Below, piece by piece: positions 7,767 through 15,941 of a stretch of DNA of 42,524 bases. A program made the translations under genes and the position numbers. Origin of the DNA: Oxobacter pfennigii (GTDB lineage Bacteria > Bacillota > Clostridia > Clostridiales > Oxobacteraceae); NCBI RefSeq assembly GCF_001317355.1, contig NZ_LKET01000024.1:1-42524 (forward strand), given 5' to 3'. The notes under the pieces are model-generated. The model ran no database searches. It was not told the DNA's origin and was given only the letters and a program-made list of their open reading frames with translations. Each line of letters starts with the position of its first letter. The stretch's first letter is position 1.

Positions 7767-7928
7767 TTAAATCTGCTGAACCAGCCTTTTTGACTTTGAT
7801 TCCACGAAGAGCGCCCTTACTGGGATTTTGGAATTATTTTTCATTACAAAATATATTCCTCCCGCTACTATTGCCAATATCGCTAAAATCATCATAACAT
7901 TTGCTGCCGTAAAAATTGCTTTTTTCAT
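7767..7928 (-). CDS. Unrecognised small membrane protein, first gene after sigF terminator
   Basis: Reading frame of 53 residues starting MKKAIFTAANVMMILAILAI. One hydrophobic helix spans about residues 5-28, followed by a basic, probably cytoplasmic tail (KNNSKIPVRALFVESKSKRLVQQI). GCAGGTG precedes the ATG by five bases. A sigma-G-like promoter stands about 30 bases upstream, and the next microprotein gene follows after 32 bases, so this is the likely first gene of the spoVA transcript. I know no family for it. Position in a forespore operon suggests a spore-membrane or germination-related role, which is inference only. Confidence 0.72.
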   Translation of the reverse strand: MKKAIFTAANVMMILAILAIVAGGIYFVMKNNSKIPVRALFVESKSKRLVQQI

Positions 7929-7956
7929 AAAAACACCTGCTTAAAGATTTTAAACT

Positions 7957-7986
7957 TAGTATTTGCAAAATACCTTTTTTAATACA
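7957..7986 (-). promoter_or_regulatory. Candidate sigma-G (or sigma-F) promoter of the spoVA operon
   Basis: On the minus strand TGTATT (7981-7986), a 17-base spacer, then AATACTA (7957-7963). The sigma-G consensus is TGAATA - 17 or 18 - CATACTA, so the -10 matches six of seven and the -35 four of six. It lies just after the sigF terminator and upstream of the microproteins and spoVAC, where a forespore promoter is expected. Confidence 0.6.
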
Positions 7987-8000
7987 AAATACAGTAATAT

Positions 8001-8026
8001 AAAAAGCAGCAGTAATCTGCCGCTTT
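8001..8026 (-). terminator. Terminator of the spoIIA-sigF operon
   Basis: On the minus strand AAAGCGGCAG (8017-8026), loop ATTA, CTGCTGCTTT (8003-8012), ten pairs with one G-T wobble, followed by further T residues. The 5' arm overlaps the sigF stop codon. It separates sigF from the spoVA genes and supports two transcription units. Confidence 0.88.
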
Positions 8027-8786
8027 AGGTCATTATTTCTTTCATTTTTTCAAGTACTTTTTTCTCAATTCTTGATACCTGCACCTGTGAAATTCCCATC
8101 ATTTTTGCAATTTCAGTTTGTGTCTTGTCTTTAAAATATCTTAATATAATTATCTGACGGGCTTTAGGCTCGAGCTTATCCAAAACTTCTTTAAGAGCTA
8201 TTCTGTCCGTTATTTCGCTGTCTACATCTTTTTCTTCGCTGAGTTTATCAATTAGTAAGACCGGAGAACCGTCGTCCTGATGAATGACATCGTAAAGATA
8301 TTCAGGGCTTATAGCGGAATCCATGGCTACGACCAAATCTTCTGTAGTAATACCAAGCTCTTCTGAAATCTCGGCAATTGTTGGTTCCCTTCCCAGTTCC
8401 TTTGCCATTCTCTCTTTGGCTACCTTAGCTTTTTTAGCCACATCTTTCATGGATCTGCTGACTTTGATTATTCCGTCATCCCTTATAAACCTCTTTATCT
8501 CACCCATTATCATAGGCACCGCATATGTAGAAAATTTTACGCTGAAAGTTGTGTCAAAATTTTTTATGGCTTTTATTATTCCTATGCTTCCGATTTGAAA
8601 CAGGTCTTCAAATTCATATCCCCTGTTCATAAACCTTTTGGCAATGGAAGATATCAAGCCTACATTTCTTTTTATAAGTATTTCTTCGGATAATTTATCG
8701 CCTTTCTGGCTTTTGCTGATAAGTTCAAGAGTCTCTTCATGACTTAGTATTTCTGAAATGCCTTTGCTATTTGCCTTTGAACTCAT
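8025..8786 (-). CDS. sigF: RNA polymerase sigma factor, sporulation-specific (sigma-F)
   Basis: Sigma-70 family protein of 253 residues, length typical of sigma-F. Region 2 contains NVGLISSIAKRFMNRGYEFEDLFQIG (about 45-70) and the -10-reading segment FSTYAVPMIMGEIKRFIRDDG. Region 3 has AKELGREPTIAEISEELGI, and region 4 has the helix-turn-helix TQTEIAKMMGISQVQVSRIEKK near the C-terminus. Sigma-F is the first forespore factor, held inactive by SpoIIAB. The order spoIIAA-spoIIAB-sigF and the immediate linkage to spoVA genes distinguish it from the paralogue sigma-G, which lies elsewhere next to spoIIGA-sigE. It starts 14 bases after spoIIAB. Confidence 0.96.
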   Translation of the reverse strand: MSSKANSKGISEILSHEETLELISKSQKGDKLSEEILIKRNVGLISSIAKRFMNRGYEFEDLFQIGSIGIIKAIKNFDTTFSVKFSTYAVPMIMGEIKRFIRDDGIIKVSRSMKDVAKKAKVAKERMAKELGREPTIAEISEELGITTEDLVVAMDSAISPEYLYDVIHQDDGSPVLLIDKLSEEKDVDSEITDRIALKEVLDKLEPKARQIIILRYFKDKTQTEIAKMMGISQVQVSRIEKKVLEKMKEIMT

Positions 8787-8800
8787 AATAGTTCTCCCAT

Positions 8801-9232
8801 CTAAGCTACAGAGTTGAATTTTTTAGTCATCAATACTCTTGTACCCTTTCCAAGCTCAGAAATGACGTCTACGCTATCCATGAAGGTCTCCATAACGGTA
8901 AATCCCATGCCCGACCTTTCTAATTCAGGCTTTGATGTGTAAAGTGGCTGTCTTGCCGCTTCTATATCCTCTATGCCCTTTCCGTTATCAATTACTTCCA
9001 CAGTCAATAAATTATCCTTTATATCGGCTTTTACTGTAATTATGCCCTGAGTATTTTCATATCCATGTATTATTGAATTTGTCACGGCTTCAGATACTGC
9101 GGTCTTTACATCGGATATTTCATCTAATGTGGGATCAAGCTGCGATGCAAATGCAGCCACGACTGTCCTTGCAAATGCTTCATTCTGTGATAAACTGATT
9201 ATTTCAAGTTTCATGCTGTTTTCAAAATCCAT
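8801..9232 (-). CDS. spoIIAB: Anti-sigma-F factor and serine kinase SpoIIAB
   Basis: GHKL-type ATP-binding protein of 143 residues. It has [15 protein letters not shown], the N box [13 protein letters not shown] (about 48-60), the G1 box VIDNGKGI, the partner-binding [16 protein letters not shown] and the G2 box SGMGFTVME. SpoIIAB binds sigma-F and phosphorylates SpoIIAA. All ATP-binding residues appear intact. The ribosome site is GAGGAGGGG upstream of the ATG at 9230-9232, 16 bases after spoIIAA. Confidence 0.97.
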   Translation of the reverse strand: MDFENSMKLEIISLSQNEAFARTVVAAFASQLDPTLDEISDVKTAVSEAVTNSIIHGYENTQGIITVKADIKDNLLTVEVIDNGKGIEDIEAARQPLYTSKPELERSGMGFTVMETFMDSVDVISELGKGTRVLMTKKFNSVA

Positions 9233-9248
9233 TATTTTCCCCTCCTCA

Positions 9249-9584
9249 TTACATCTCGGTTATTGCAGTGTCCATTTCTTCATACATGCCTACAATTTTA
9301 TGGACGCCCGATATTTCAAGAAGTTTCTTAACATGAAGACGGCTGTTTACAATCGCAACCTTTCCATCCATATCCGAAACCTTCCTGTACCGGCCTATAA
9401 TCACTCCTATTCCTGCGCTGTCCATAAAATTTACATTGGTGAAGTCAAATATTATATTCCTTATGGAGTGATTATCAATAAACCTGTCTATTCTTTCCCT
9501 CATTTCGTCTGATGAGTGATGGTCAATGTCACCGAAAACTGTTATAACCAGTGTTTTATTTATAGTTTTTAAATTAAGCCGCAT
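9249..9584 (-). CDS. spoIIAA: Anti-anti-sigma factor SpoIIAA
   Basis: STAS-domain protein of 111 residues. The phosphorylated serine lies in [14 protein letters not shown] (Ser56; Ser58 in B. subtilis). Unphosphorylated SpoIIAA releases sigma-F from SpoIIAB in the forespore after SpoIIE acts. First gene of the operon, with AAGGAGGAG upstream of the start and a sigma-H promoter about 60 bases before it. Confidence 0.96.
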   Translation of the reverse strand: MRLNLKTINKTLVITVFGDIDHHSSDEMRERIDRFIDNHSIRNIIFDFTNVNFMDSAGIGVIIGRYRKVSDMDGKVAIVNSRLHVKKLLEISGVHKIVGMYEEMDTAITEM

Positions 9585-9642
9585 ACAAAAACTCCTCCTT
9601 ATTCCCTAAATATCAGTATGCAAATAAAGTATTAAATGTATT

Positions 9643-9669
9643 ATTCTACAATTAACATTTTTTTCCTTC
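9643..9669 (-). promoter_or_regulatory. Sigma-H promoter of the spoIIA operon
   Basis: On the minus strand GAAGGAAAA (9661-9669), an 11-base spacer, then GTAGAAT (9643-9649). This fits the sigma-H consensus RnAGGAwww - 11 or 12 - RnnGAAT at every defined position. It matches the known control of spoIIA by sigma-H. I did not find an intact Spo0A box (TGTCGAA) in the sequence upstream. Confidence 0.85.
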
Positions 9670-9927
9670 TATTTACAATTAAATAATTAATGAAGTTTTT
9701 GTGAAAAAATGCAGATTGTTCATAGACATTTTAAGCTTAAGCCCTTTATATTCTTGTCCAATTTACAATATATTATAATATTATTCCCTATTATATTTTT
9801 ACTTATAAATTTATTTTATAGTAATGTGAAATATTATGTTGAGAGCTTATGTTGATTTGAAGCAGTCATAAAATGCATAAGAAATAGTATAGATTTATTA
9901 AGGAAGTCCATATATGGAGGTTAAAAT
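9670..9927. other. AT-rich intergenic stretch between spoIIAA and the DUF4097 gene
   Basis: No reading frame with a ribosome site and no hairpin terminator is visible here. The stretch is very AT-rich (especially 9760-9835) and separates two divergent genes. AAGGAAG and then GGAGG (9916-9920) precede the start at 9928. I see no promoter for the rightward gene that I would defend. Confidence 0.5.
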
Positions 9928-11280
9928 ATGAAATCACAGCTAAGCGAAATTCTTAAAATGCTGGAAGAAGGCAAAATAACGGCTTCCCAAGCCCAAGCTA
10001 TGATTGAAGGTTTAAATGATAAACAAGATTTATATAAACAAAATCAAGATTCCAAGACTCCAAGGGACCCAATAAACAAAACCCTTGAGGAATTTATGAT
10101 AAAAAGCTCCTCTGTTACTAAAGAAATAAATGAAAGCCTTAATAAAATTCATGAATCAATGGAGAAAAATCTGCAATTTGATACTAAGAAATATAATGAA
10201 ATTTTTAAAGACTTGGAAGTAAATTTGGAAGGTAAAATTAATAAGATTGCAGGAGATTTAAATAAAAATACTGAAATACTGGATACAAAAATTGCTGAAA
10301 AGGTTCCTCATATTAAGAAAGCTTTTGAAGATACCAGGGAATTCAATGATATAGCTGACAGCCTTAAGACTTCCTTTGGGAATATTTCATCCAATGTTCC
10401 TGAATTTGATGATTCCCTTATAAAGATGATAAATAACTTCAATAATATAAATAATGAGGAAAGAGCTTTGGTATCTGTCATTAGTAAAAAGACAGATAAT
10501 TTGCCCCTATTAAGCTTAAGCTTTGAAAATATGTACGGCAATATATTCTTAGACGGCTATGATGAAGACATAATAAAGATCCGTATTTATTGCAGTCCGA
10601 AAGAAAACAAAATGGATAAACTGCTTGATATTGTTGATAGGCCTAATTTTTATTCTATTAAAATTAAAAAAAGGAATAATACAAATGTGAATTTTAAGAT
10701 TGAGATTCCGAGGGAAAAATTCAACAAGGTTAAATTAATAACCTCAAAGGGTAAGATAAACGCATCTTACCTTCAATGCAAAGAGCTTTCATGCATATCC
10801 AATAGCGGAAAGATATCAATAGCGGGTACGGAATTTGACTCAGGGGAAGCCTTTACATCGTCAAATAAGATAGAGTTCTGTGATATTACCTGCAACAAAC
10901 TTTATGTGAAGGCTTCAAAGAGCCCTGTTATAATTGAGAACTTAAATTGCAGCAATTGCGAGATCATTACCTCGTCGGAGAGAATTGACATATCCTTATC
11001 AGACGAATGGAAGGATTATTTAGAATTGAAGCTTAAAAACAGTAATGGTACAATTGAAGCAGATTTGGCATTTCAGGATGGCACCGCAGTTTTTATTGAA
11101 GCTTCCACTAAAAACCACAATATAATAATAGATATACCCAATTTTATTTATTCAAATGATTACTTAAGTTCAGATGAAAGACACAGACAGATAACAGGGA
11201 AAAATTCATGCTATGATTCATCAGCCAGAAAGATAGATGTATCGGCATGTACGGAAAATGCGGCAATAGAGATAAGATAG
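9928..11280 (+). CDS. LiaX/YvlB-like protein with DUF4097-type beta domain
   Basis: Protein of 450 residues without signal peptide or membrane segment. The first 32 residues (SEILKMLEEGKITASQAQAMIEGL) match the short helical N-terminal module of YvlB/LiaX proteins. Residues about 45-165 are Lys/Glu-rich and probably coiled coil. The last 250 residues form repeated short beta strands (LYVKASKSPVIIENLNC, then GTIEADLAF, then HNIIIDIPNF), as in DUF4097 beta-repeat domains. In enterococci LiaX links envelope stress sensing to antibiotic and antimicrobial peptide resistance; whether that holds here is inference. It is not next to a liaFSR system. Its downstream neighbour iadA starts 12 bases later, so the two are cotranscribed. 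Confidence 0.75.
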   Translation: MKSQLSEILKMLEEGKITASQAQAMIEGLNDKQDLYKQNQDSKTPRDPINKTLEEFMIKSSSVTKEINESLNKIHESMEKNLQFDTKKYNEIFKDLEVNLEGKINKIAGDLNKNTEILDTKIAEKVPHIKKAFEDTREFNDIADSLKTSFGNISSNVPEFDDSLIKMINNFNNINNEERALVSVISKKTDNLPLLSLSFENMYGNIFLDGYDEDIIKIRIYCSPKENKMDKLLDIVDRPNFYSIKIKKRNNTNVNFKIEIPREKFNKVKLITSKGKINASYLQCKELSCISNSGKISIAGTEFDSGEAFTSSNKIEFCDITCNKLYVKASKSPVIIENLNCSNCEIITSSERIDISLSDEWKDYLELKLKNSNGTIEADLAFQDGTAVFIEASTKNHNIIIDIPNFIYSNDYLSSDERHRQITGKNSCYDSSARKIDVSACTENAAIEIR

Positions 11281-11292
11281 GAGGTTTATCCT

Positions 11293-12477
11293 TTGCTTAA
11301 AATAATTAAAGATATTGAAGTATACAGCCCGGAGTATTCAGGAAAAAAAGATGTGCTGCTGATTAATGACAAAATAGGAAAGATTTCAGATAATATTGAT
11401 TTGCCTTCTGTGAGCTTTTATGATATTGAAGTAATTTCAGGCGAAGATAAAATACTTACACCCGGCTTTATTGACGGCCATGTTCACATAACAGGCGGAG
11501 GCGGTGAAGGCGGCTTTACCACCCGCACTCCTGAGGCCATGCTTACAGATATAACTTCTTTTGGCATAACGACCGTCGTAGGGTGCCTGGGTACCGACGG
11601 TACTACAAGGCACATGGCCGCCCTTCTTGCAAAGGCAAGGGCATTAGAGGAAGAAGGCATAACAACTTATATATATACCGGTTCCTATGAAATCCCAACC
11701 AGGAACATAACTGACAATTCAAGAAATGATATCATACTAATAGATAAAATAATTGGAATAGGGGAGATTGCCATATCGGACCACCGTTCGGCTCAGCCCA
11801 CAACTCAGGATATACTAAGGCTGGCAGCAGAAGCACGTGTCGGCGGAATGCTCTCAGGAAAAGCCGGGGTACTGCACCTTCATGTAGGCGATGGCAAGAG
11901 AAAGCTTTCACAGCTTTTTGAAATCACAAATATAGGCGAAATACCGCCGGAACAGATGGTACCCACACATATAAACCGTACTCGTGAACTATTGTATGAT
12001 TCTATAAAATATGCAAAATCAGGGGGCTATGTTGATATAACTTCCAGCATAAAGCCTGTATTAGATGGCTCTATTGTAAAACCCAGCACCGCTTTAAAAA
12101 TGATGCTTATAAACGGCGTTCCTCAAGAAAAAATAACCATGAGCTCTGACGGCAACGGAAGCTCACCTGAATTTGACTCGAAGGGAAATCTTTTAAGGCT
12201 TGGAGTTGGTTCCTTAAGGGATAATCACAGTGAATTCTGCGATGCCGTATTTAAAGAAAACATCCCGGTTGATACAGCGCTTATGCCTTTGACTTCAAAT
12301 CCGGCAGACGTTTTAAAGTTAAGTAATAAAAAAGGCCGCATACAGCCTGGCCTGGATGCGGACATAATTTTGATGAATAAAGAGGACCTGTCCATCGATA
12401 CTGTAATTGCAAAGGGCAAAGTCATGGTAAAAGAGGGAAAGCCTGTCGTCTTCGGTACCTTTGAAAAGCTGATTTAG
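11293..12477 (+). CDS. iadA: Isoaspartyl dipeptidase (beta-aspartyl-peptidase)
   Basis: Amidohydrolase of 394 residues that splits beta-aspartyl dipeptides, salvaging damaged aspartyl/asparaginyl residues. Metal ligands are visible: H63 and H65 in FIDGHVHITGG, H196/H198 in VLHLHVGDG, H227 in VPTHINR and D287 in MSSDGNGS. At the position of the carbamylated lysine of the E. coli enzyme (GVKCAISDHRS) this protein has Glu158 in GIGEIAISDHRS, a substitution that could bridge the two metals directly. The start is TTG at 11293, eight bases after AGGAGG; there is no ATG nearby. It overlaps the convergent methyltransferase gene by four bases at their stop codons. Confidence 0.93.
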   Translation: MLKIIKDIEVYSPEYSGKKDVLLINDKIGKISDNIDLPSVSFYDIEVISGEDKILTPGFIDGHVHITGGGGEGGFTTRTPEAMLTDITSFGITTVVGCLGTDGTTRHMAALLAKARALEEEGITTYIYTGSYEIPTRNITDNSRNDIILIDKIIGIGEIAISDHRSAQPTTQDILRLAAEARVGGMLSGKAGVLHLHVGDGKRKLSQLFEITNIGEIPPEQMVPTHINRTRELLYDSIKYAKSGGYVDITSSIKPVLDGSIVKPSTALKMMLINGVPQEKITMSSDGNGSSPEFDSKGNLLRLGVGSLRDNHSEFCDAVFKENIPVDTALMPLTSNPADVLKLSNKKGRIQPGLDADIILMNKEDLSIDTVIAKGKVMVKEGKPVVFGTFEKLI

Positions 12478-14309
12478 TTCGTGCTTTTTTCAATTAATGC
12501 AATTTCTCCATCTGTAAGTTTAAAGTAATCATATACCAATTCATCAATGCGCCTTATATATGTATTAAGAGCCCCTTCATCCTTTGAATAAATTATTTTA
12601 TTTACAAGTTCTTCTATATCGCAGTTTGCCAAACAAGGGATTTTAAGGCGCATTACTGTATTGGGATAATAATCATATAGGTTTTCTCCAAGCTTTTTGG
12701 CATAGCTTTTAAAATAAAATTCATATAATTTGCTGTTTAATAGCCCCAGTAAAAATTCATATGATATTTTATCCTTAAATTCGTCTTTTATAATAATACC
12801 GTAGATGTCAGCGCTGCTATAGCTTCCTTCATCTAAAGCAAATCTGTTATTTGAGGACTTATACGGGAATATAATCTTTTTCCCGTCAAAACGCTTTGCT
12901 TCCCTGCCCCACTGCAGTTCATACCACTTTCTTACACCGTTTTTGCATTCTCTTCTTTGCATAAGCTTATCCTTATATTGTTCAATATGTGATATGGCGC
13001 CTTTGAATTCTTCAACATTCTTGATATCATTCGCATATATCAGGTACTTGCTATTATTATCAGTAACATATTTTTTAATATTGCTGTTCTTAATCCATCT
13101 TTTTAACAGAGCTTTTTCAATGTTAAACTTATTTATAATGTTTTTGTCCACTATAAAAGCTTTATCACAACCAGTTATTATCCCCTGAAAGCTTATACAA
13201 GCCTCTGAAAGATTACACTTTAATTGGGATTGGATTTTTTCTATTATTGATGCACTTTCATCGTTTATCAGGGACCATCCTGAATCAAGGAGGGTGTGTT
13301 GATTAACAGTAAAAAAATCATAGTATCTAGCATCTTTGATGTTAATGGCAGTGAATATAAGTTCACCGTCTAATTTTTTAAGCTGCGGTTTTGCTTTAGC
13401 TACATTTATCTTATTAGATTGAGTGCTTTTCTCTTTTATGATTTCAATTATTACAGGGTCTACTGAGATACCCTTTATAATTCTGACACCGTAAAAATCT
13501 ATTATTTCATTTAATTCAGTGTTTTCTTTTAAGAAATTTCTTAAAGAAAAGCCGCTGGGAGACTCCATGAAATATCTTGATGTTATAAAGTTCAGCACTC
13601 CTTTTTCATTTAGCCTGTCTATGGAGCTCTTGATAAAGCAAAAGGAAATATCGGCTTTGTCTTTGAATATATCCTCATATATGCCGTTTAAGAGTTTTCT
13701 GTATTTCCCCCCCATTTTCTTATGACCTATATAGGGAGGATTTCCTATTATCAAATCAAACTTATTGCTCCAAAAATCTCTATGTTCTAAAAAAGTATCC
13801 TCCCAGTTTAATAGGCTGTCACAGCATATAATTTTAGGCACAGCAAGGGATTTCGGACTTTTCATTATCAGATTGATTACAGAAAGTTTAACTCCATATT
13901 CATCTGCATCGGCAGCGAAAATATTATTATTTATTATATGTTCATGTATGGTGTTTTTCTTTAAGTTCAACTCCGGATTTTTTTCATTTATAATATCAAG
14001 ATTATCTTTATATATACACCTAAGCCTGTTATATATCTCATCTAAAAAGTATCCGCTTCCGCAGGAAGGATCCAGAATTTTTATGTATGGATTTTTAGAT
14101 AAATCATATTGGCTAAGTGCTTTATCCACCATATATTTTATAATGAATTTTGGAGTATAAAAGCTGCCTGAGGCCTTTTTTCTCTCTGTTTCCATCAAGT
14201 CTTCATATTCTCTCGCAATGCCATTTACATTATGTTCTTCTGTTAAGACACCGTTATTTTGAATGAGTTTATTATAAATTACATCTATTTTTTCTTTGTT
14301 ATTGCCCAT
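12474..14309 (-). CDS. Orphan N6-adenine DNA methyltransferase with TaqI-like target domain
   Basis: Protein of 611 residues. The motif X-like GSFYTP is at 48-53, the S-adenosylmethionine motif I is ILDPSCGSGYFLDEI (78-92) and the catalytic IGNPPYIG spans 188-195 (NPPY 190-193). The C-terminal part (about 370-590) resembles the TaqI/Eco57I-type specificity domain, with YELQWGREAKRFDGKKIIFPYKS. There is no nuclease domain on either side and no restriction gene next to it, so it looks like a solitary methyltransferase rather than half of a restriction system. Architecture and length resemble the clostridial orphan CamA of Clostridioides difficile (577 residues), which methylates CAAAAA and affects sporulation. 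That these are orthologous is unproven. Confidence 0.88.
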   Translation of the reverse strand: MGNNKEKIDVIYNKLIQNNGVLTEEHNVNGIAREYEDLMETERKKASGSFYTPKFIIKYMVDKALSQYDLSKNPYIKILDPSCGSGYFLDEIYNRLRCIYKDNLDIINEKNPELNLKKNTIHEHIINNNIFAADADEYGVKLSVINLIMKSPKSLAVPKIICCDSLLNWEDTFLEHRDFWSNKFDLIIGNPPYIGHKKMGGKYRKLLNGIYEDIFKDKADISFCFIKSSIDRLNEKGVLNFITSRYFMESPSGFSLRNFLKENTELNEIIDFYGVRIIKGISVDPVIIEIIKEKSTQSNKINVAKAKPQLKKLDGELIFTAINIKDARYYDFFTVNQHTLLDSGWSLINDESASIIEKIQSQLKCNLSEACISFQGIITGCDKAFIVDKNIINKFNIEKALLKRWIKNSNIKKYVTDNNSKYLIYANDIKNVEEFKGAISHIEQYKDKLMQRRECKNGVRKWYELQWGREAKRFDGKKIIFPYKSSNNRFALDEGSYSSADIYGIIIKDEFKDKISYEFLLGLLNSKLYEFYFKSYAKKLGENLYDYYPNTVMRLKIPCLANCDIEELVNKIIYSKDEGALNTYIRRIDELVYDYFKLTDGEIALIEKSTN

Positions 14310-14481
14310 GTTAATCCCCTTATATTGGTCTGTAAACTTAGAATGCTTTCTAGCAAAATATTTTTTTCATATATACATTATAATAAAATTCAATATAAGA
14401 ATACATTTTTAATTATTTTCCTACAATATAAAATGGAAATAACGTTATAATATAATTATAAAGTGAAAATGGAGTGATAAT

Positions 14482-15435
14482 ATGAAGAAAGCTGCGATAA
14501 TGATTTTAGCACTTTTTACATTATTGAATTCAGCATCCTGCGGTTTAATCGGTCAAGATAAAATCGTTTCGGAAAAGAATCCTGATTTTGTATTTGATGA
14601 TGAAATTTCATCGGTAAGCAATGAGGATAATGAAGATATAAAAGAAACTGCAAATGAAGATACAGTTACACCCACCACACCTACTGTCCCTACTCCTAAG
14701 GATAGTATAGATTATCCTATAGTGGATATTTCAACTTTAAGCAATGAAAAGATTGTTAATTGGATGCCGGGTAGGAATAAGGAACATAAAGTGCCTATTT
14801 TGAGTTCCAAATTTAAAAATATTCTTGATAAATATGAAGGCTACTTTACTGGAGATACGGAAAACAAGGTAATATATTTAACCTTTGATGAAGGGTATGA
14901 GAATGGCTATACAGGTGAAATTCTTGATATTTTAAAGCAAAAAGGAGTCACAGCAGCGTTTTTTGTGACTTTGCCATATATAAAGAAAAATCCCGAGCTT
15001 GTAAAACGTATGGTAGATGAAGGTCACATTGTGGGAAATCACAGTGAAACACACCCTTCCATGCCCGATGTTTCCGATGAAAAGGTATTAAGCGAGATTA
15101 AAAATACAGCTGATTATTTCAAAGAGATTACAGGCAAAGACATGCCCGGCTTTTTCAGGCCGCCAATGGGGGAATGGAGCGAAAGGACCCTTTATCTCAC
15201 CAATTCCTTAGGCTATAAAACAATACTTTGGAGCATGGCTCACAAGGACTGGGATACTAACAACCAGCCAGGCAAGGCTGCCACTTTGGACTTTGTTAAT
15301 ACTTATTACCACAATGGCGCCATTTTACTTTTGCATGCTGTATCTAAAAGCAATACAGAAGCTTTAGGAGAAATAATACAAAATCTCCAAAACAACGGAT
15401 ACCGTTTTGCTCCCCTTGATGAATTAAAAAAATAA
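14482..15435 (+). CDS. pdaA: PdaA-like polysaccharide deacetylase (spore cortex muramic-lactam synthesis)
   Basis: Protein of 317 residues with an N-terminal hydrophobic signal ending SASC (residue 20), probably a lipoprotein, though the -3 residue is Ser, not Leu. A low-complexity Asp/Glu and Pro/Thr linker (about 30-75) precedes the NodB domain: LTFDEGYENGYTGEIL, then VTAAFFVTLPYI, HIVGNHSETHPSM (metal-binding His pair), FFRPPMGEWSE and GAILLLHAVSKSNTEAL. TFDEGYENGYT and the final LLH.VS..N.EAL are typical of PdaA, which removes N-acetyl groups so muramic-delta-lactam can form in the cortex. A ribosome site (GGAGTG) precedes the ATG by six bases. TATAAT-like sequence lies about 35 bases upstream; I cannot tell whether sigma-G reads it. 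Confidence 0.88.
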   Translation: MKKAAIMILALFTLLNSASCGLIGQDKIVSEKNPDFVFDDEISSVSNEDNEDIKETANEDTVTPTTPTVPTPKDSIDYPIVDISTLSNEKIVNWMPGRNKEHKVPILSSKFKNILDKYEGYFTGDTENKVIYLTFDEGYENGYTGEILDILKQKGVTAAFFVTLPYIKKNPELVKRMVDEGHIVGNHSETHPSMPDVSDEKVLSEIKNTADYFKEITGKDMPGFFRPPMGEWSERTLYLTNSLGYKTILWSMAHKDWDTNNQPGKAATLDFVNTYYHNGAILLLHAVSKSNTEALGEIIQNLQNNGYRFAPLDELKK

Positions 15436-15443
15436 AGCTTTTG

Positions 15444-15818
15444 TTATTTTGAGCCTTCTCCTGAGTTGACTTTGGAACCCCACTTAGCCAATTGATTCAG
15501 TATTGGTATCAGATCGTCACAGGCCGAAGTTAACGCATATTCTACTCTTACAGGCATTTCATCATATTGTCTTCGGCATACCAAGCCATCGTTTTCCAGC
15601 TCCTTTAATGAACTGGCCAGCATGGTATTGGTTATGCCGTTTATTTTACGTTTAAGCTCATTATATCTGGTTGTCCCATCCTGATGCAAAGCACATAGTA
15701 TTGGTATCTTCCATTTGCCGCCTATTAGTTTCAAAGCACTTCCCAAAGGGCAGTATTCTTTGCAGGGACATTTATTGGCACATGAGTTTTCGCAGTAACT
15801 TTTTTCTTCTATAATCAT
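15444..15818 (-). CDS. HxlR-family transcriptional regulator with cysteine-rich N-terminus
   Basis: Winged helix regulator of 124 residues. CPLGSALKLIGGKWKIPIL (24-42) and LHQDGTTRYNELKRKINGITNTMLASSLKELENDGL are the typical HxlR signature, followed by the wing RRQYDEMPVRVEYALT. The N-terminal 25 residues contain six cysteines (C9, C13, C17, C19, C23 in the pattern CENSCANKCPCKEYC), more than the single redox-sensing cysteine of YodB/HypR-like members, so a redox or metal response is plausible. It diverges from a flavin-binding split-barrel protein, probably its target. Confidence 0.9.
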   Translation of the reverse strand: MIIEEKSYCENSCANKCPCKEYCPLGSALKLIGGKWKIPILCALHQDGTTRYNELKRKINGITNTMLASSLKELENDGLVCRRQYDEMPVRVEYALTSACDDLIPILNQLAKWGSKVNSGEGSK

Positions 15819-15876
15819 AATTTTCTTACCTGCTCATTATATTCTGCGTAATTGTATATGAAATATCGCAGTAGTA

Positions 15877-15897
15877 TTATTATACCAGGTAGTAATT
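15877..15897. promoter_or_regulatory. Imperfect dyad in the HxlR/PPOX intergenic region
   Basis: TACC-A-GGTA (15884-15892 approximately) lies at the centre of a longer imperfect inverted repeat, ATTATACC against GGTAGTAAT, with one bulged base. It is between two divergent genes, where an HxlR-family operator is expected. Confidence 0.4.
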
Positions 15898-15941
15898 ACA
15901 TAGTGAAGAGCTGCCAAATAACTTTTTCAGGGGGTAAAAAA

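Noticed and set aside
9670-9780. Possible Spo0A box upstream of spoIIAA
   Set aside because: Only partial matches such as TGTGAAA are found; none keeps TGTCGAA, so no site is claimed.
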